Source of the DNA: Costus lasius
Taxonomy: Eukaryota > Streptophyta > Magnoliopsida > Zingiberales > Costaceae
Assembly (NCBI GenBank): GCA_027563935.2
Contig: CM050449.1
Coordinates: 58,049,949 to 58,113,948, forward strand
DNA length: 64,000 nucleotides
Reading direction: 5' to 3'
The notes below the pieces were generated by a model. The model was not told the origin of the DNA and ran no database searches. It worked only from the letters and a program-made list of their open reading frames with translations. Positions 30,076 through 42,855 of this stretch are shown here, piece by piece. Within the stretch, counting starts at the first letter, position 1, and each line of letters starts with the position of its first letter. The translations under genes were made by a program, and so were the position numbers.

Positions 30076-33000
30076 ATGAACTTCAATGTGCGATCCCTAC
30101 TGGAAAGGGAGAAGTTTGCTGGGCCGAACTTCTCTGACTGGTTTGGACACCTTAAGATCGTTCTTAAGGCAGAGAGGAAACTGTATGTCCTCGAGACGGC
30201 GATACCGCCGCAGCCCGCTCCGAACGCCGCAAGGGCGGTTCGGGAAGCCTATGAAAAGCACGTCAATGATAGCATTGATGTCGCTTGCCTGATGCTAGCG
30301 TCTATGACGCCACCGCTGCAGCGTCAGCATGAGGATATGTCAGCTATACAGATTATAGCAAACCTCAAGATGTTGTATGCTGCACAGGCAAGGACTGAAC
30401 GCTATAATTTGACTAAGCTCTTCTTTCAGAGCAAACTGGCTGAAGGGAGCCCAGTGGGAGCTCACGTGCTCAAGATGATTGGGCACAAGGAGGCTCTAGA
30501 GAAACTGGGGCATACCATTAACCAGGAGCTTGCTGTAGACATTATTCTGCAGTCTCTCCCGCCTTCATTCGACGCGTTCATTATTAATTTTAATATGAAC
30601 AAAATCGATTGTACTCCGGCAGAGCTGTTGAATATGCTCTTGACCACTGAGGAAACTCTGAAGGGTAAGCCTTCAACCTCTGTCTTGATGGTTCCTTCAA
30701 GGAACAAGAAGAAGGGGAAGAAGGGCAAGGCCCCGGTCAAGAATTACAGCAAGGCTCTGAAGCAGAAGGTGAAGCGGTCCAAGGAATACAGGTGTTTCCA
30801 CTGTGGCCAGCTGGGTCACTGGAAAAAGGACTGTAAAGCGCTCCAAGGAGATAAGAGGGGAAGCTTCGCTTCTGGCTCAGGTATATTCGTGACTGAGGTC
30901 ATGTTCTCTTCTTCTATATCATGGGTGTTGGACACTGCATGTGGAGTTCACATTTGTTCAAATGTACAGGAACTCAAGAGAAGAAGACAGGTGGGACAGC
31001 ATGAGGTGGACCTACGAGTTGGAAACGGGGCACGGGTTGCTGCTGTTGCTGTAGGAGACTATTTCATTTCTTTACCATCTGGACTTGTATTGGAACTAGA
31101 CAATTGTTACTTTGTTCCCAGTATAACTAAAAATATTATCTCCATTCCTGCTCTTGTCAGGAAGGGATTTTCCTTTGAATGCAATAGTTCAAAGTGTATT
31201 TTGTCTTTTGATAATATTGTTTATGCAACTGGTTCAATTAACAATGGGTTATACATGTTGGACATGGAATGTTCGATACAGCAAATTGATATTAAGAAAG
31301 CCAAGTATGCTGATGACAGCACCTTGCTATGGCATAGTCGTTTAGGCCATATTAACGAGAAACGCATTAAGCGGTTGCATGATCATGGACTGCTGGGATC
31401 ATTCTCCTATAAGGAGATTGATACATGCAAAGCTTGTTTGATGGGTAAAATGACGAAGTCACCTTTTCCTCACAAAGGTCAAAGGGCTTCAGGTTTAGTT
31501 GACCTTATACACAGTGATGTGTGTGGGCCATTTAGTAAACATGCCAGAGGTGGCTATCAGTACTTCATTACCTTTACTGATGATTTCAGTAGATACGGGT
31601 ATGTCTATCTGATGAGACATAAGAGTGAATCTTTTGACAAGTTCAAAGAGTTCAAGAATGAAGTACAGAATCAGCTAGGCCGAAATATCAAGGCACTTCG
31701 CTCAGATCGAGGTGGTGAATACCTAAGTCATACGTTTACTGACTATCTGAAGGAGTGTGGGATCATCTCACAGCTCACTCCGCCAGGAACACCGCAATGG
31801 AATGGTGTGTCCGAGAGGAGAAATAGAACGCTACTTGATATGGTTCGTTCTATGATGAGTCAGGCTACTCTTCCTTACTCCTTTTGGGGTTTTGCACTGG
31901 AAACAGCTGCAAAGGTACTAAACCGAGTGCCATCCAAGGCAGTTTCAAAGACGCCATATGAGTTATGGTATGGGAAACAGCCAAGCTTGACATTTATCAG
32001 GATCTGGGGTTGCGAGGCTTATGTCAAAAAGCTCGCCTCTGGGAAACTAGAGAGCAGATCTGACAAATGTATCTTTGTCGGTTACCCTAAGGAAACTAAG
32101 GGTTATTATTTCTTCGATCCCAAGGAGAACAAGGTTTTTGTTGCTCGGACGGCCATATTTCTTGAGAAGGAGTTTCTTCTGCAAGAGGCCAGTGGGAGAG
32201 AAATAAAGCTGGATGAGAATCCAGAAGAAAGACAAAGTGACCAAGCACAGTTGGATGAGCCTGAGCCGGTAGAACAGGTTATTGGACAACCTGAGGCTCA
32301 GATATCACGGGAACCGCGAAGATCGGGAAGGATTCGTCGACAGCCTGAGCGCTATGACGGAGTCTACATCATTGACAATGATGAACCCCTCACTTATGCG
32401 GATGCGGTCAGTGGACCGGAGTCAGCGAGATGGCTTGAAGCTATGCACGCCGAGATGGACTCCATGTCAGATAACCAAGTCTGGGATTTGGTTGATCCGC
32501 CTTCGGGAGTTATCCCTATAGGCTGTAAATGGATCTTCAAGAAGAAGATTGACATGGATGGTAACGTGGTTACCTATAAAGGCAGGCTAGTTGCGAAAGG
32601 TTTCAAACAAATCTACGGGATAGATTATGATGAAACTTTCTCACCTGTAGCCATGTTTAAGTCTATTCGGATTCTTTTCGCGATAGCTGCATATTATGAT
32701 TATGAGATTTGGCAAATGGATGTGAAAACAGCTTTCCTTAATGGAAATCTGGATGAGGATGTGTATATGACACAACCTGAGGGTTTCACTAATCCAGCAG
32801 ATCGTCATAAGATATGCAAGTTAAAGAAGTCCATTTATGGACTTAAGCAAGCATCTAGAAGCTGGAATATTCGTTTTGATGAATCAGTCACTGAATTTGG
32901 TTTCATCAAGAACGAGGATGACCCGTGTGTATATAAGAGGTTTAGTGGGAGCGTGATTACTTTCCTAGTCCTCTACGTCGATGACATCTTGATCATTGGA

Positions 33001-33958
33001 AATGACATTCCTGAAATGCATGCTGTTAAAGCATGGCTGAGGAAATGTTTCCAGATGAAAGATTTAGGAGAAGCAGCCTATGTGTTAGGTGTGAAGATCT
33101 ACAGGGATAGATCTAAGAGGCTTCTCGGGCTGTGCCAGAGTACTTACATCGATAAGGTCCTGGAGAGATTTCATTTAGAGAATTCTAAACGAGGATATCT
33201 TCCAGTCAGACATGGTCTGAATCTTTCGAAGAGTCAGTGTCCACAAACACAGACTGAGAAAGATGAAATGGACAATACGCCTTATGCTTCGGCTATTGGT
33301 TCCATTATGTATGCGATGTTGTGTACTCGCCCAGACGTCGCTTACGGGTTAAGCGTAACCAGTCGTTTCCAAAGTAATCCAGGTATGGCGCACTGGATTG
33401 CAGTCAAGAACATCTTAAAATATCTGCGGAGGACCAAAGATATGTTCTTGATATATGGTGGTCAGGAAGAACTCAGTATTGAAGGATATACTGACGCTTC
33501 GTTCCAGTCGGACCAGGATGATTTCCGATCGCAATCAGGCTATGTTTTTTAGCTTGAATGGAGGTGCAGTGGTGTGGAAGAGTTTCAAACAGTCAACTGT
33601 TGCTGATTCCACAACAGAAGCCGAGTATGTTGCAGCCTCGGAAGCATCCAAGGAGGCAGTCTGGATTCGTAAGTTCGTGAGAGAACTTGGTGTTGTTCCT
33701 TCGAGTGCAGATCCTTTGGTTATCTTCTGTGATCACACTGGAGCAATTGCACAAGCTAAGGAACCACGGTCGCACCAGAAGTCCAAGCACATACAGAGAC
33801 GGTTTCATTTGATCAGGGAGATCATAGATCGTGGCGAGATCAAAGTCTGCAAGGTTCATACAGATGACAATCTGGCAGACCCGCTTACCAAGCCTCTGGC
33901 GCAGCAGAAGCATGAGAAGCACTGTAATAATATGGGTTTGAGATTTCTCAACCATTAG
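30076..33958 (+). pseudogene. Gag-Pol of element G, one frameshift from open
   Basis: The frame is open from 30076 for 1158 codons, covering Gag, zinc knuckle (CFHCGQLGHWKKDC), protease (LDTAC), integrase (SDVCGPF, RSDRGGEY, SERRNRT), RT (LVLYVDDILI) and the start of RNase H (YTDASF). At 33545-33550 a run of six T, where other copies have five, shifts the frame and gives a stop at 33550-33552. The remaining RNase H continues in the next frame to 33958 and ends LRFLNH. The total of 3883 nt is 1294 codons plus one base, so this is the only indel effect. The last RNase H Asp motif reads FCDHTGA. Confidence 0.95.
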
Positions 33959-33967
33959 ATTAAGTGC

Positions 33968-33978
33968 AAGTGGGAGAT
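33968..33978 (+). promoter_or_regulatory. Polypurine tract of element G
   Basis: AAGTGGGAGAT directly before the 3' LTR. Confidence 0.92.
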
Positions 33979-35682
33979 TGTTGGGGTATGCCCTTAAGGC
34001 TAATGTTTGAGGCCTGTGGGAATGTATCTGTATCATGTAATAAACTCTTAAGTTTATAAAGGCATGGTTGTTATTCAGTTAGCTACATTGTCTGCTGCAA
34101 TATATGTTCTTCTGAATAATGTCTCAAAGCTGTTCAGCTGGGCTGACAAGCTATTATGTCCTTAGTCGATATATCTTGGTGAACATGAGACAGCCTTGAT
34201 ATGGTTAAGACTAATATGTGTTCTAATCTTATAGGATGCTTCGAGCATGGAATATGATTATAGACTCATGGGTACATTGGATGTACTGGACAGACCCTAC
34301 GAGGATGTTCAATTGTTTGTCACAATGTGAATATTCCTTGATTATGACAAGTGGCACATTTCCTCTGACTTGAGATCACTTGTGTTTCTAAATGATGATT
34401 GTCATTGTTTTGAGGTAGTACAATATCATTTGAAACATAATGATTATAGACTATCTTGGATGATGAGCTTGAGTCAGGTTAGAGGACTAGTGATAGACAT
34501 AGGATTGCCGTCTCCTTGTTTAAGGAGTGTGATGTTCTAAAGGGGCCCCCTGGATGAGATGATTGAGAGAGTGTATGGCCATACCCAGGTGACAGTGTTC
34601 ATCTGTTCTAATCATGCTCATCATATTGGAATTACAAGCTTGACAGGCTTGTCCAATAAGAACATCCAGTGGCAAAGGAAATATGCATGCCTTGTGATTT
34701 GATTCACACTTGTGCTGTGGTTTGGGTGTAGTCTTGGAAGACTCATTTCTTTATATCGGGAGATAGTGATGTGTTGCTAGATACCCCTCACTGATCGTGA
34801 TAACGCGAGTTATCGTTACCGACATTTAAAGGAAACCCTTAGGGTCGCACAATTTGATGATATGGCTTACTTAAGTCAGATCGTGTGGACTGAATTGTTT
34901 GGGTTCAGTTTAAAGGGATTTAATCTCTGATTGTGAGTGAGATCTGGTCTGATCATGTTTGATTGATTAGGGCTTGATATCGGTAAGCTTCGATCGAGAG
35001 AATGCATGCCAGATCGGTCAGATCAGGGGCATCGTTGAGATCGACGGTTAGATCGTGAACCTTAGGGTTTATTTAAGATCTAGACTAGATCATTGGCTTG
35101 ATTGGTTCTTAAACCGAACCAAAGTGAACCGGCTCACTAAATGAGCGCTTGGTTCATAGGGAGAGGAGTAGGCGACAAGTTCACTTGGCGTGAACGTTGT
35201 GGTGAGGAGTGGTTACTATTTTTAGTAACCATGATCTCCATTTGGAGAGTGCGCTCATCAAAATAGAATATACTCTATTTTCGCTCACTCATATTTCTCT
35301 CGCCCATATTCCTCTCGTCTCTCTCGTGAGTGTGGCGACGCTTTGAAGGTTGAGGAGGATTCGGCCAAGAAGAAAGAGATCTCATTTTCCCTTCACTCGA
35401 CAAGGACCTCTTGGAACCTTGCTAGCACAAGGAGCACCAAGAGAGATAGCGACATCATCTTGTGTGTGACGACAAGGAGAAGATCTACTTTGATCTTTGC
35501 TTCCAAGGAAACATCTTCTCCATGGCGATGGTATGATTGTTTTCTTATTATCAAGTTGATCTTTTAGCATGCATATCGATCCTATAACCCTAGTTCCGCA
35601 AGAAGAAAATTTTATGCGCCATATGCTTTAGGGTTATGCTCCCCCTAGAAGGGGAACCCCCCTAATCTAAGGGGCACTTTCA
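33979..35682 (+). repeat. 3' LTR of element G
   Basis: 1704 bp; one C shorter than the 5' LTR in the run near 35641, with four substitutions seen. GNRA hairpin at 34799-34814. Confidence 0.97.
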
Positions 35683-35687
35683 CCAGT
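35683..35687. repeat. Target-site duplication of element G, right copy (CCAGT)
   Basis: Matches 26533-26537. Confidence 0.96.
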
Positions 35688-38600
35688 GTTATCACAAAAG
35701 ATAACCAAAGGATCTGCACTCGAAGGAACAACACCAAGTTCTCTCACGAACTTACGAATCCACACTGCCTCCTTGGATGATTCCGAGGCTGCAACATACT
35801 CGGCTTCTGTTGTGGAATCAGCAACAGTTGACTGTTTGAAACTTTTCCACACCACTGCACCTCCATTCAAGCTAAAAACATAGCCTGATTGCGATCGGAA
35901 ATCATCCTGGTCCGACTGGAACGAAGCGTCAGTATATCCTTCAATACTGAGTTCTTCCTGACCACCATATATCAAGAACATATCTTTGGTCCTCCGCAGA
36001 TATTTTAAGATGTTCTTGACTGCAATCCAGTGCGCCATACCTGGATTACTTTGGTAACGACTGGTCACGCTTAACCCGTAAGCGACGTCTGGGCGAGTAC
36101 ACAACATCGCATACATAATGGAACCAATAGCCGAAGCATAAGGCATATTGTTCATTTCATCTTTCTCAGTCTGTGTTTGTGGACACTGACTCTTTGAAAG
36201 ATTCAGACCATGTCTGACTGGAAGATATCCTTTCTTAGAATTCTCTAAGTGAAATCTCTCCAGGACCTTATCGATGTAAGTACTCTGGCACAGCCCGAGA
36301 AGCCTCTTAGATCTATCCCTGTAGATCTTCACACCTAACACATAGGCTGCTTCTCCTAAATCTTTCATCTGGAAACATTTCCTCAGCCATGCCTTCACAG
36401 CATGCATTTCAGGAATGTCATTTCCAATGATCAAGATGTCATCGACGTAGAGGACTAGGAAAGTAATCACGCTCCCACTAAACCTCTTATATACACACGG
36501 GTCATCCTCGTTCTTGATGAAACCAAATTCAGTGACTGATTCATCAAAACGAATATTCCAGCTTCTAGATGCTTGCTTAAGTCCATAAATGGACTTCTTT
36601 AACTTGCATATCTTATGACGATCTGCTGGATTAGTGAAACCCTCTGGTTGTGTCATATACACATCCTCATCCAGATTTCCATTAAGGAAAGCTGTTTTCA
36701 CATCCATCTGCCAAATCTCATAATCATAATATGCAGCTATCGCGAAAAGAATCCGAATAGACTTAAACATGGCTACAGGTGAGAAAGTTTCATCATAATC
36801 TATCCCGTAGATTTGTTTGAAACCTTTCGCAACTAGCCTGCCTTTATAGGTAACCACGTTACCATCCATGTCAATCTTCTTCTTGAAGATCCATTTACAG
36901 CCTATAGGGATAACTCCCGAAGGCGGATCAACCAAATCCCAGACTTGGTTATCTGACATGGAGTCCATCTCGGCGCGCATAGCCTCAAGCCATCTTGCTG
37001 ACTCCGGTCCACTGACCGCATCCGCATAAGTGAGGGGTTCATCATTATCAATGATGTAGACTCCGTCATAGCGCTCAGGCTGTCGACGGATCCTACCCGA
37101 TCTTCGCGGTTCCCGTGATATCTGAGCCTCAGGTTGTTCAATAACCTGTTCTACCGGCTCAGGCTCATCCAACTGTGCTTGATCACTTTGTCCTTCCTCT
37201 GGATTCTCATCCAGTTTTATTTCTCTCCCACTGGCCTCTTGCAGAAGAAACTCCTTCTCAAGAAATATGGCCGTCCGAGCAACAAAAACCTTGTTCTCCT
37301 TGGGATCGTAGAAATAATAACCCTTAGTTTCCTTAGGGTAACCGACAAAGATACATTTGTCAGATCTGCTCTCTAGTTTCCCAGAGGCGAGCTTTTTGAC
37401 ATAAGCCTCGCAGCCCCAGATCCTGATAAATGTCAAGCTCGGCTGTTTCCCATACCATAACTCATATGGCGTCTTTGAAACTGCCTTGGATGGCACTCGG
37501 TTTAGTACCTTTGCAGCTGTTTCCAGCGCAAAACCCCAAAAGGAGTATGGAAGAGTAGCCTGACTCATCATAGAACGAACCATTTCAAGTAACGTTCTAT
37601 TTCTCCTCTTGGACACACCATTCCATTGCGGTGTTCCTGGCGGAGTGAGCTGTGAGATAATCCCACACTCCTTTAGATAGTCAGTAAACGTATGACTTAG
37701 GTATTCACCACCTCGATCTGAGCGAAGTGCCTTGATATTTCGGCCTAGCTGATTCTGTACTTCATTCTTGAACTCTTTGAACTTGTCAAAAGATTCACTC
37801 TTATGTCTCATCAGATAGACATACCCATATCTACTGAAATCATCAGTAAAGGTAATGAAGTACTGATAGCCACCTCTGGCATGTTTACTAAATGGCCCAC
37901 ACACATCACTGTGTATAAGGTCAAGTAAACCTGAAGCCCTTTGACCTTTGTGAGGAAAAGGTGACTTCGTCATTTTACCCATTAAACAAGCTTTGCATGT
38001 ATCAATCTCCTTATAGGAGAATGATCCCAGCAGTCCATGATCATGCAACCGCTTAATGCGTTTCTCGTTAATATGGCCTAAACGACTATGCCATAGCAAG
38101 GTGCTGTCATCAGCATACTTGGCTTTCTTAATATCAATTTGCTGTATCGAACATTCCATGTCCAACATGTATAACCCATTGTTAATTGAACCAGTTGCAT
38201 AAACAATATTATCAAAAGACAAAATACACTTTGAAATATTGCATTCAAAGGAAAATCCCTTCCTGACAAGAGCAGGAATGGAGATAATATTTTTAGTTAT
38301 ACTGGGAACAAAGTAACAACTGTTTAGTTCCAATACAAGTCCAGATGGTAAAGAAATAAAGTAGTCTCCTACAGCAACAGCAGCAACCCGTGCCCCGTTT
38401 CCAACTCGTAGGTCCACCTCATGCTGTCCCACCTGTCTTCTTCTCTTGAGTTCCTGTACATTTGAACAAATGTGAACTCCACATGCAGTGTCCAACACCC
38501 ATGATATAGAAGAAGATAACATGACCTCAGTCACAAATATACCTGAGCCAGAAGCGAAGCTTCCCCTCTTATCTCCTTGGAGCGCTTTACAGTCCTTTTT

Positions 38601-39347
38601 CCAGTGACCCAGCTGGCCACAGTGGAAACACCTGTATTCCTTGGACCGCTTCACCTTCTGCTTCAGAGCCTTGCTGTAATTCTTGACCGGGGCCTTGCCC
38701 TTCTTCCCCTTCTTCTTGTTCCTTGAAGGAACCATCAAGACAGAGGTCGAAGGCTTACCCTTCAGAGTCTCCTCAGTGGTCAAGAGCATATTCAGCAGCT
38801 CTGCCGGAGTACAATCGATTTTGTTCATATTAAAATTAATAATGAACGCGTCGAATGATGGCGGGAGAGACTGCAGAATAATGTCCACAGCAAGCTCCTG
38901 GTTGATGGTGTGCCCCAGTTTCTCCAGAGCCTCCTTGTGCCCAATCATCTTGAGCACGTGAGCTCCCACTGGGCTCCCTTCAGCCAGTTTGCTTTGAAAG
39001 AAGAGCTTAGTAAAATTATAGCGTTCAGTCCTCGCCTGTGCAGCATACAGCATCTTGAGGTTTGCTATAATCTGTATAGCTGACATATCCTCATGCTGAC
39101 GCTGCAGCGGTGGCGTCATAGACGCTAGCATCAGGCAAGCGACATCAATGCTATCATTGACGTGCTTTTCATAGGCTTCCCGAACCGCCCTTGCGGCGTT
39201 CGGAGCGGGCTGCGGCGGTATCGCCGTCTCGAGGACATACAGTTTCCTCTCTGCCTTAAGAACGATCTTAAGGTGTCCAAACCAGTCAGAGAAGTTCGGC
39301 CCAGCAAACTTCTCTCTTTCCAGTAGGGATCGCACATTGAAGTTCAT
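35688..39347 (-). pseudogene. Gag-Pol of element F, main piece, cut only by element G
   Basis: The frame is open from ATG 39347 through Gag, zinc knuckle (CFHCGQLGHWKKDC), protease (LDTAC), integrase (HHCC; SDVCGPF, RSDRGGEY, and SKRRNRT where B has SERRNRT), RT (LVLYVDDILI) and most of RNase H up to FCDNTG, where G is inserted. The Glu to Lys change falls on the third residue of the integrase D,D-35-E triad, so integrase is probably inactive although the frame is open. Joined to 26532-26316, the frame is 1293 aa plus stop, one residue shorter than B (one Ser fewer before the protease). Confidence 0.93.
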
Positions 39348-41125
39348 GGTGTTCGTTGCTGCAGGTATCTACAACAATGCAAGAACAGCAAGGTCAGTAT
39401 CAATGTATAAGAATCAATCAGGACTTAAGAAAGATTCTTTTTCTCACTATTTTATCAGGCGTGAAAAATCCAGCAAAACAGCCCGAAAGAGTAGAACTCT
39501 TTTAGTGAGATGGGATCCAGATTTCATACTTGGTCTCCGCGTCCCGCTTAGGCGAGATAAGATGCACAGAGAGTACAAGCACTAGTTTCTGGTAGGCAGT
39601 CCCTGCCGATCGCCAACCCGTGCGATTCCCCTTCATCTGGGCAGTCCAGCAGACTGTGCCAACTGAGTTGGTACAACACAATCTCTGACCCCACAGATGG
39701 CTGCCTCCATGTGCTACCATATGCGCCACATATGTAGCCTACACGGTCAAGCTGACCCGACCTACTCCCTGGACCACCACGTGCTATGCTGAGCAACGAG
39801 AAGGGATAAATCCCTACTCTGTAACACGCAGGTGTAATCCCGCACCGTCTGAAGATAGATGGACGTGCCCACTGAGTGGGTACAACACGGCTCCAACGAT
39901 AATCAGAACAGTGAGGTTTCGCGTCAGAAGGCTTACGAGCTTGATATTTTAGCGTTGGATTTTAACGGTCTTTTATCTTCTTGCCTATCATGCAATTTCT
40001 ATGGTGATAGCAGAAGATAATTTAATCATGCAATTCTAATATTAAGCAATAAAAGAAAGCATGAATCTTATGTGGTAAAAGCCCATAGCCCTAGAAGACC
40101 TTAACCTAACTTAAGTCTTCATTTGCTCTTCATGGGTCTTTTGCTGCTCATCTGGCCCAAACCTGGGCCCAAGCACCATCTGCAGCACAGGTGCGCCCAC
40201 CAGGAATATGCGCCAGGTCCTAGGGTCGAACCCTAGACCTCCCACCTGGTCCAGCCACTTGCTGCATGCGCCTATGCCAAGTGTGCACTGTGCTCTTGTC
40301 AAATTAAATTACAAATTTAACTATCTAGACAAGAGTGACACGCAGGTCACTAACATTTTATAAATTAAAACAATGTGATGCGCAGATCACAACAATTAAT
40401 TTACAATTTTTAATACAGGCACGCAGGCCCCAGCACAGCACACAATTAATATGGGCAGCCCACATAAGAAGAAATAAACAAGCATATGCAACATTCAAAC
40501 ATATGATCCAACCAAGAAAATTAAATTTCGAAAACCCATAGGTATCAATTTTAATTTCCTTATTCGCCCTTACTACCTTACAACGGTCCATTACTAGGGA
40601 TCCACTCATCCAACCTAGTCAGATCCACTGCCCTTGCACGCACCAAGTCCTAACTGACTTGCGTCGACCATAAGGTCAACTATGCATGCGCCAGGGCTGA
40701 ACGACCACACTGAGGTCTGGCAAACAGGCGTGACCCCGGGCCTAACTCAGGTGCGTTCATTAGTTGTCTCAATCAGACATTGCTACACACCTGTGTGCAG
40801 TCGACCTATAGCCACCATAGGCTTGCGCCAAGGTGCTATCTGATCGACCCATTCAGGTTGTCAGATGATCTGATCAGACATTCTGGATCTAACCTAGGGG
40901 GTGACTTCAACCCTAGTAACCCGTCTAAGGGTTTAAAGTATGGGCTTAGATCTATTTGGAGCGCGCATGTAATAAGGATTTTAGATAAACCATGAAAGCG
41001 CCAACAAGCAAAATAACATAGACAAGTTTCGGTATGAAACATGTATATTCGCATGTTGATAATTCTAGATCTAAAACATGGATCACACAACATGAAGCAA
41101 TCATAAAATGCATGCATCAACTTTG
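39348..41125 (-). other. Untranslated leader of element F
   Basis: In element direction it runs from 41125 to 39348 and has no long ORF. Hairpin 2 at 39684-39651 has one C to T change in the outer stem (AGATTGTG with CACAGTCT) that keeps pairing by a wobble. Hairpin 1 lies near 39890-39865. Branch point and acceptor lie just before gag. Confidence 0.8.
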
Positions 41126-41289
41126 GCTCTGATACCAATTGAAAGTACCCCTTAACCTAAGGGGGGTCCCCTTCTAGGGGGAGCAAAAACCCTAGACATA
41201 TGGCGCATAAAACTTTTGCAGCGGAATTAAGGGTTTGAAAGAATCTATTGCATGATATATGATCAACTTAAGTAAACTTGAATTCATAC
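39369..41289 (-). other. Candidate 1921-nt leader intron of element F
   Basis: On the minus strand, ATGGCTATG (41298-41290) is followed by the donor GTATGA (41289-41284). The acceptor TTGTTGTAG ends at 39369 and is followed by 21 bases to the gag ATG (39347), in frame. No ATG lies in the 280 bases (41578-41299) before ATGGCTATG. Confidence 0.58.
41126..41137 (-). promoter_or_regulatory. Primer binding site of element F
   Basis: TGGTATCAGAGC on the minus strand, two bases from the 5' LTR. Confidence 0.95.
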
Positions 41290-42850
41290 CATAGCCATAT
41301 GCGTTGGATGAAAACTTGGAAGGAAAGGCGCAAGCGAGCCTTCTCCTAAGGTGACGCACACAATTGGTGTCGCCTACTTTCCTTGGTGCTCCTTGTGCTA
41401 GCAAGGTTCCAAGAAGCCTTTGTCGAATGGAAGGGAGAAGAGATCGCCTTGCTTGAGTGAGTTTTTCTCTCTTGTAGTCCTCTTCTTCTCTAGCCGAGAT
41501 GTTGTTTCGTCTAAGCCAAGCGTTGGCGACGAACAAAGAGAAGGGGGGGGGGGGGCGTGAAGTGTGGCAATCGTGAGTCATGGCCACGATTAGTAGAAGT
41601 GCTATCCAAAAATAGCATCCACTTCTCAACGTGCGCTCTTGGGTTTACCCAATCGCAAATGCCACATCACTTGAACCATGCGCTCAACCAATGAGCCAGT
41701 TCACATCGGTTTGGTCCAAGACCAATTAACCCAAGCAATATGGTCTAGATCTTACTTAAACCCTAAGGCTTCAGATCTAACCGTCAATCTCTTCGATGCT
41801 CTTGATCTGACCGATCTGGCATCTATTCTCCCGATCGAAGCTTACCGATCTCAAGCCCTAATCAATCAAACATGATCAGACCAGATCTCACTCACAATCA
41901 GAGATTAAATCCCTTTAAACTGAACCTGAACAATTCAGTCCACACGATCTGACTTAAGTAAGCCATATCATCAAATTGTGCGACCCTGAGGGTTTCCTTT
42001 AAATGTCGGTAACGATAATTCACATTATCACGATCAGTGAGGGGTATCTAGCAACACATCACTGTCTCCCGATATAAAGGAAAGAGTCTTCCAAGACTAC
42101 ACCCAAACCACAGCACAAGTGTGAATCATTTCACAAAGCATACATATTTCCTTTGCCACTGGATGTTCTTATTGGACAAGCCTGTCAAGCTCGTAACTCC
42201 AATATGATGAGCATGATCAGAACAGATGAACATAGTCACCTGGGTATGGCCATACACTTTTCTCAATCATCTCATCCAGGGGGCCCCTTTAGAACATCAG
42301 ACTCCTTCAACAAGGAGACGGCAATCCTATGTCTATCACTAGTGCTCTAACCTGACTCAAGCTCACCATCCAAGATAGTCTATAATCATTATGTTTCAAA
42401 TGATATTGAACCATCTCAAAACAATGACAATCATCATTTAGAAAACACAAGTGATCTCAAGTCAGAGGAAATGTGCCACTTGTCTTAATCAAGGAACATT
42501 CACATTGTGACAAACAATTGAACATCCTAGTAGGGTCTGTCCAGTACATCCAATGTACCCATGAGTCTACATCTTATTCCATGCTCGAAGCATCCTATAA
42601 GATTAGAACACATATTAGTCTTAACAATATCAAGGCTGTCTCATGTTCACCAAGATATATCGACTAAGGACATAATAGCATGTCAGCCGAGCTGAACAGC
42701 TTTGAGACATTATTCAGAAGAACATATATTGCAGCAGACAATGTAGCTAACTGAATAACAACCATGCCTTTATAAACATAACAGTTTATTACATGATACA
42801 GATACATTCCCACAGGCCTCAAACATTAGCCTTAAGGGCATACCCCAACA
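41140..42850 (-). repeat. 5' LTR of element F
   Basis: 1711 bp. It matches 24590-26295 except for one substitution seen (near 41475) and a run of 13 G at 41543-41555 against 8. GNRA hairpin at 42029-42014. Confidence 0.96.
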
Positions 42851-42855
42851 GGGCC
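42851..42855. repeat. Target-site duplication of element F, right copy (GGGCC)
   Basis: Matches 24585-24589. Confidence 0.95.

Larger units (their letters stand above)
26538..35682 (+). mobile_element. Element G: complete family 1 retrotransposon, innermost of the nest
   Basis: 9145 bp with LTRs of 1705 and 1704 bp, primer site, leader, gag-pol with one frameshift and polypurine tract. CCAGT flanks it on both sides. It is inserted opposite to F, inside F's RNase H codons. LTR differences seen: four substitutions (near 26605, 26977, 27044 and 27538) and one C-run length change. By nesting it is the youngest insertion of the H>C>D>E>F>G chain. Confidence 0.97.
24590..42850 (-). mobile_element. 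Element F: complete young family 1 retrotransposon, interrupted by G
   Basis: F's own sequence is 24590-26537 and 35688-42850. G lies between them, flanked by CCAGT. F is flanked by GGGCC on both sides and sits in the leader of E. Its LTRs differ by one substitution that I could find plus a poly-G length change. Its gag-pol pieces sum to 1294 codons including the stop, without internal stop, so F was open until G landed in it. Confidence 0.95.
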
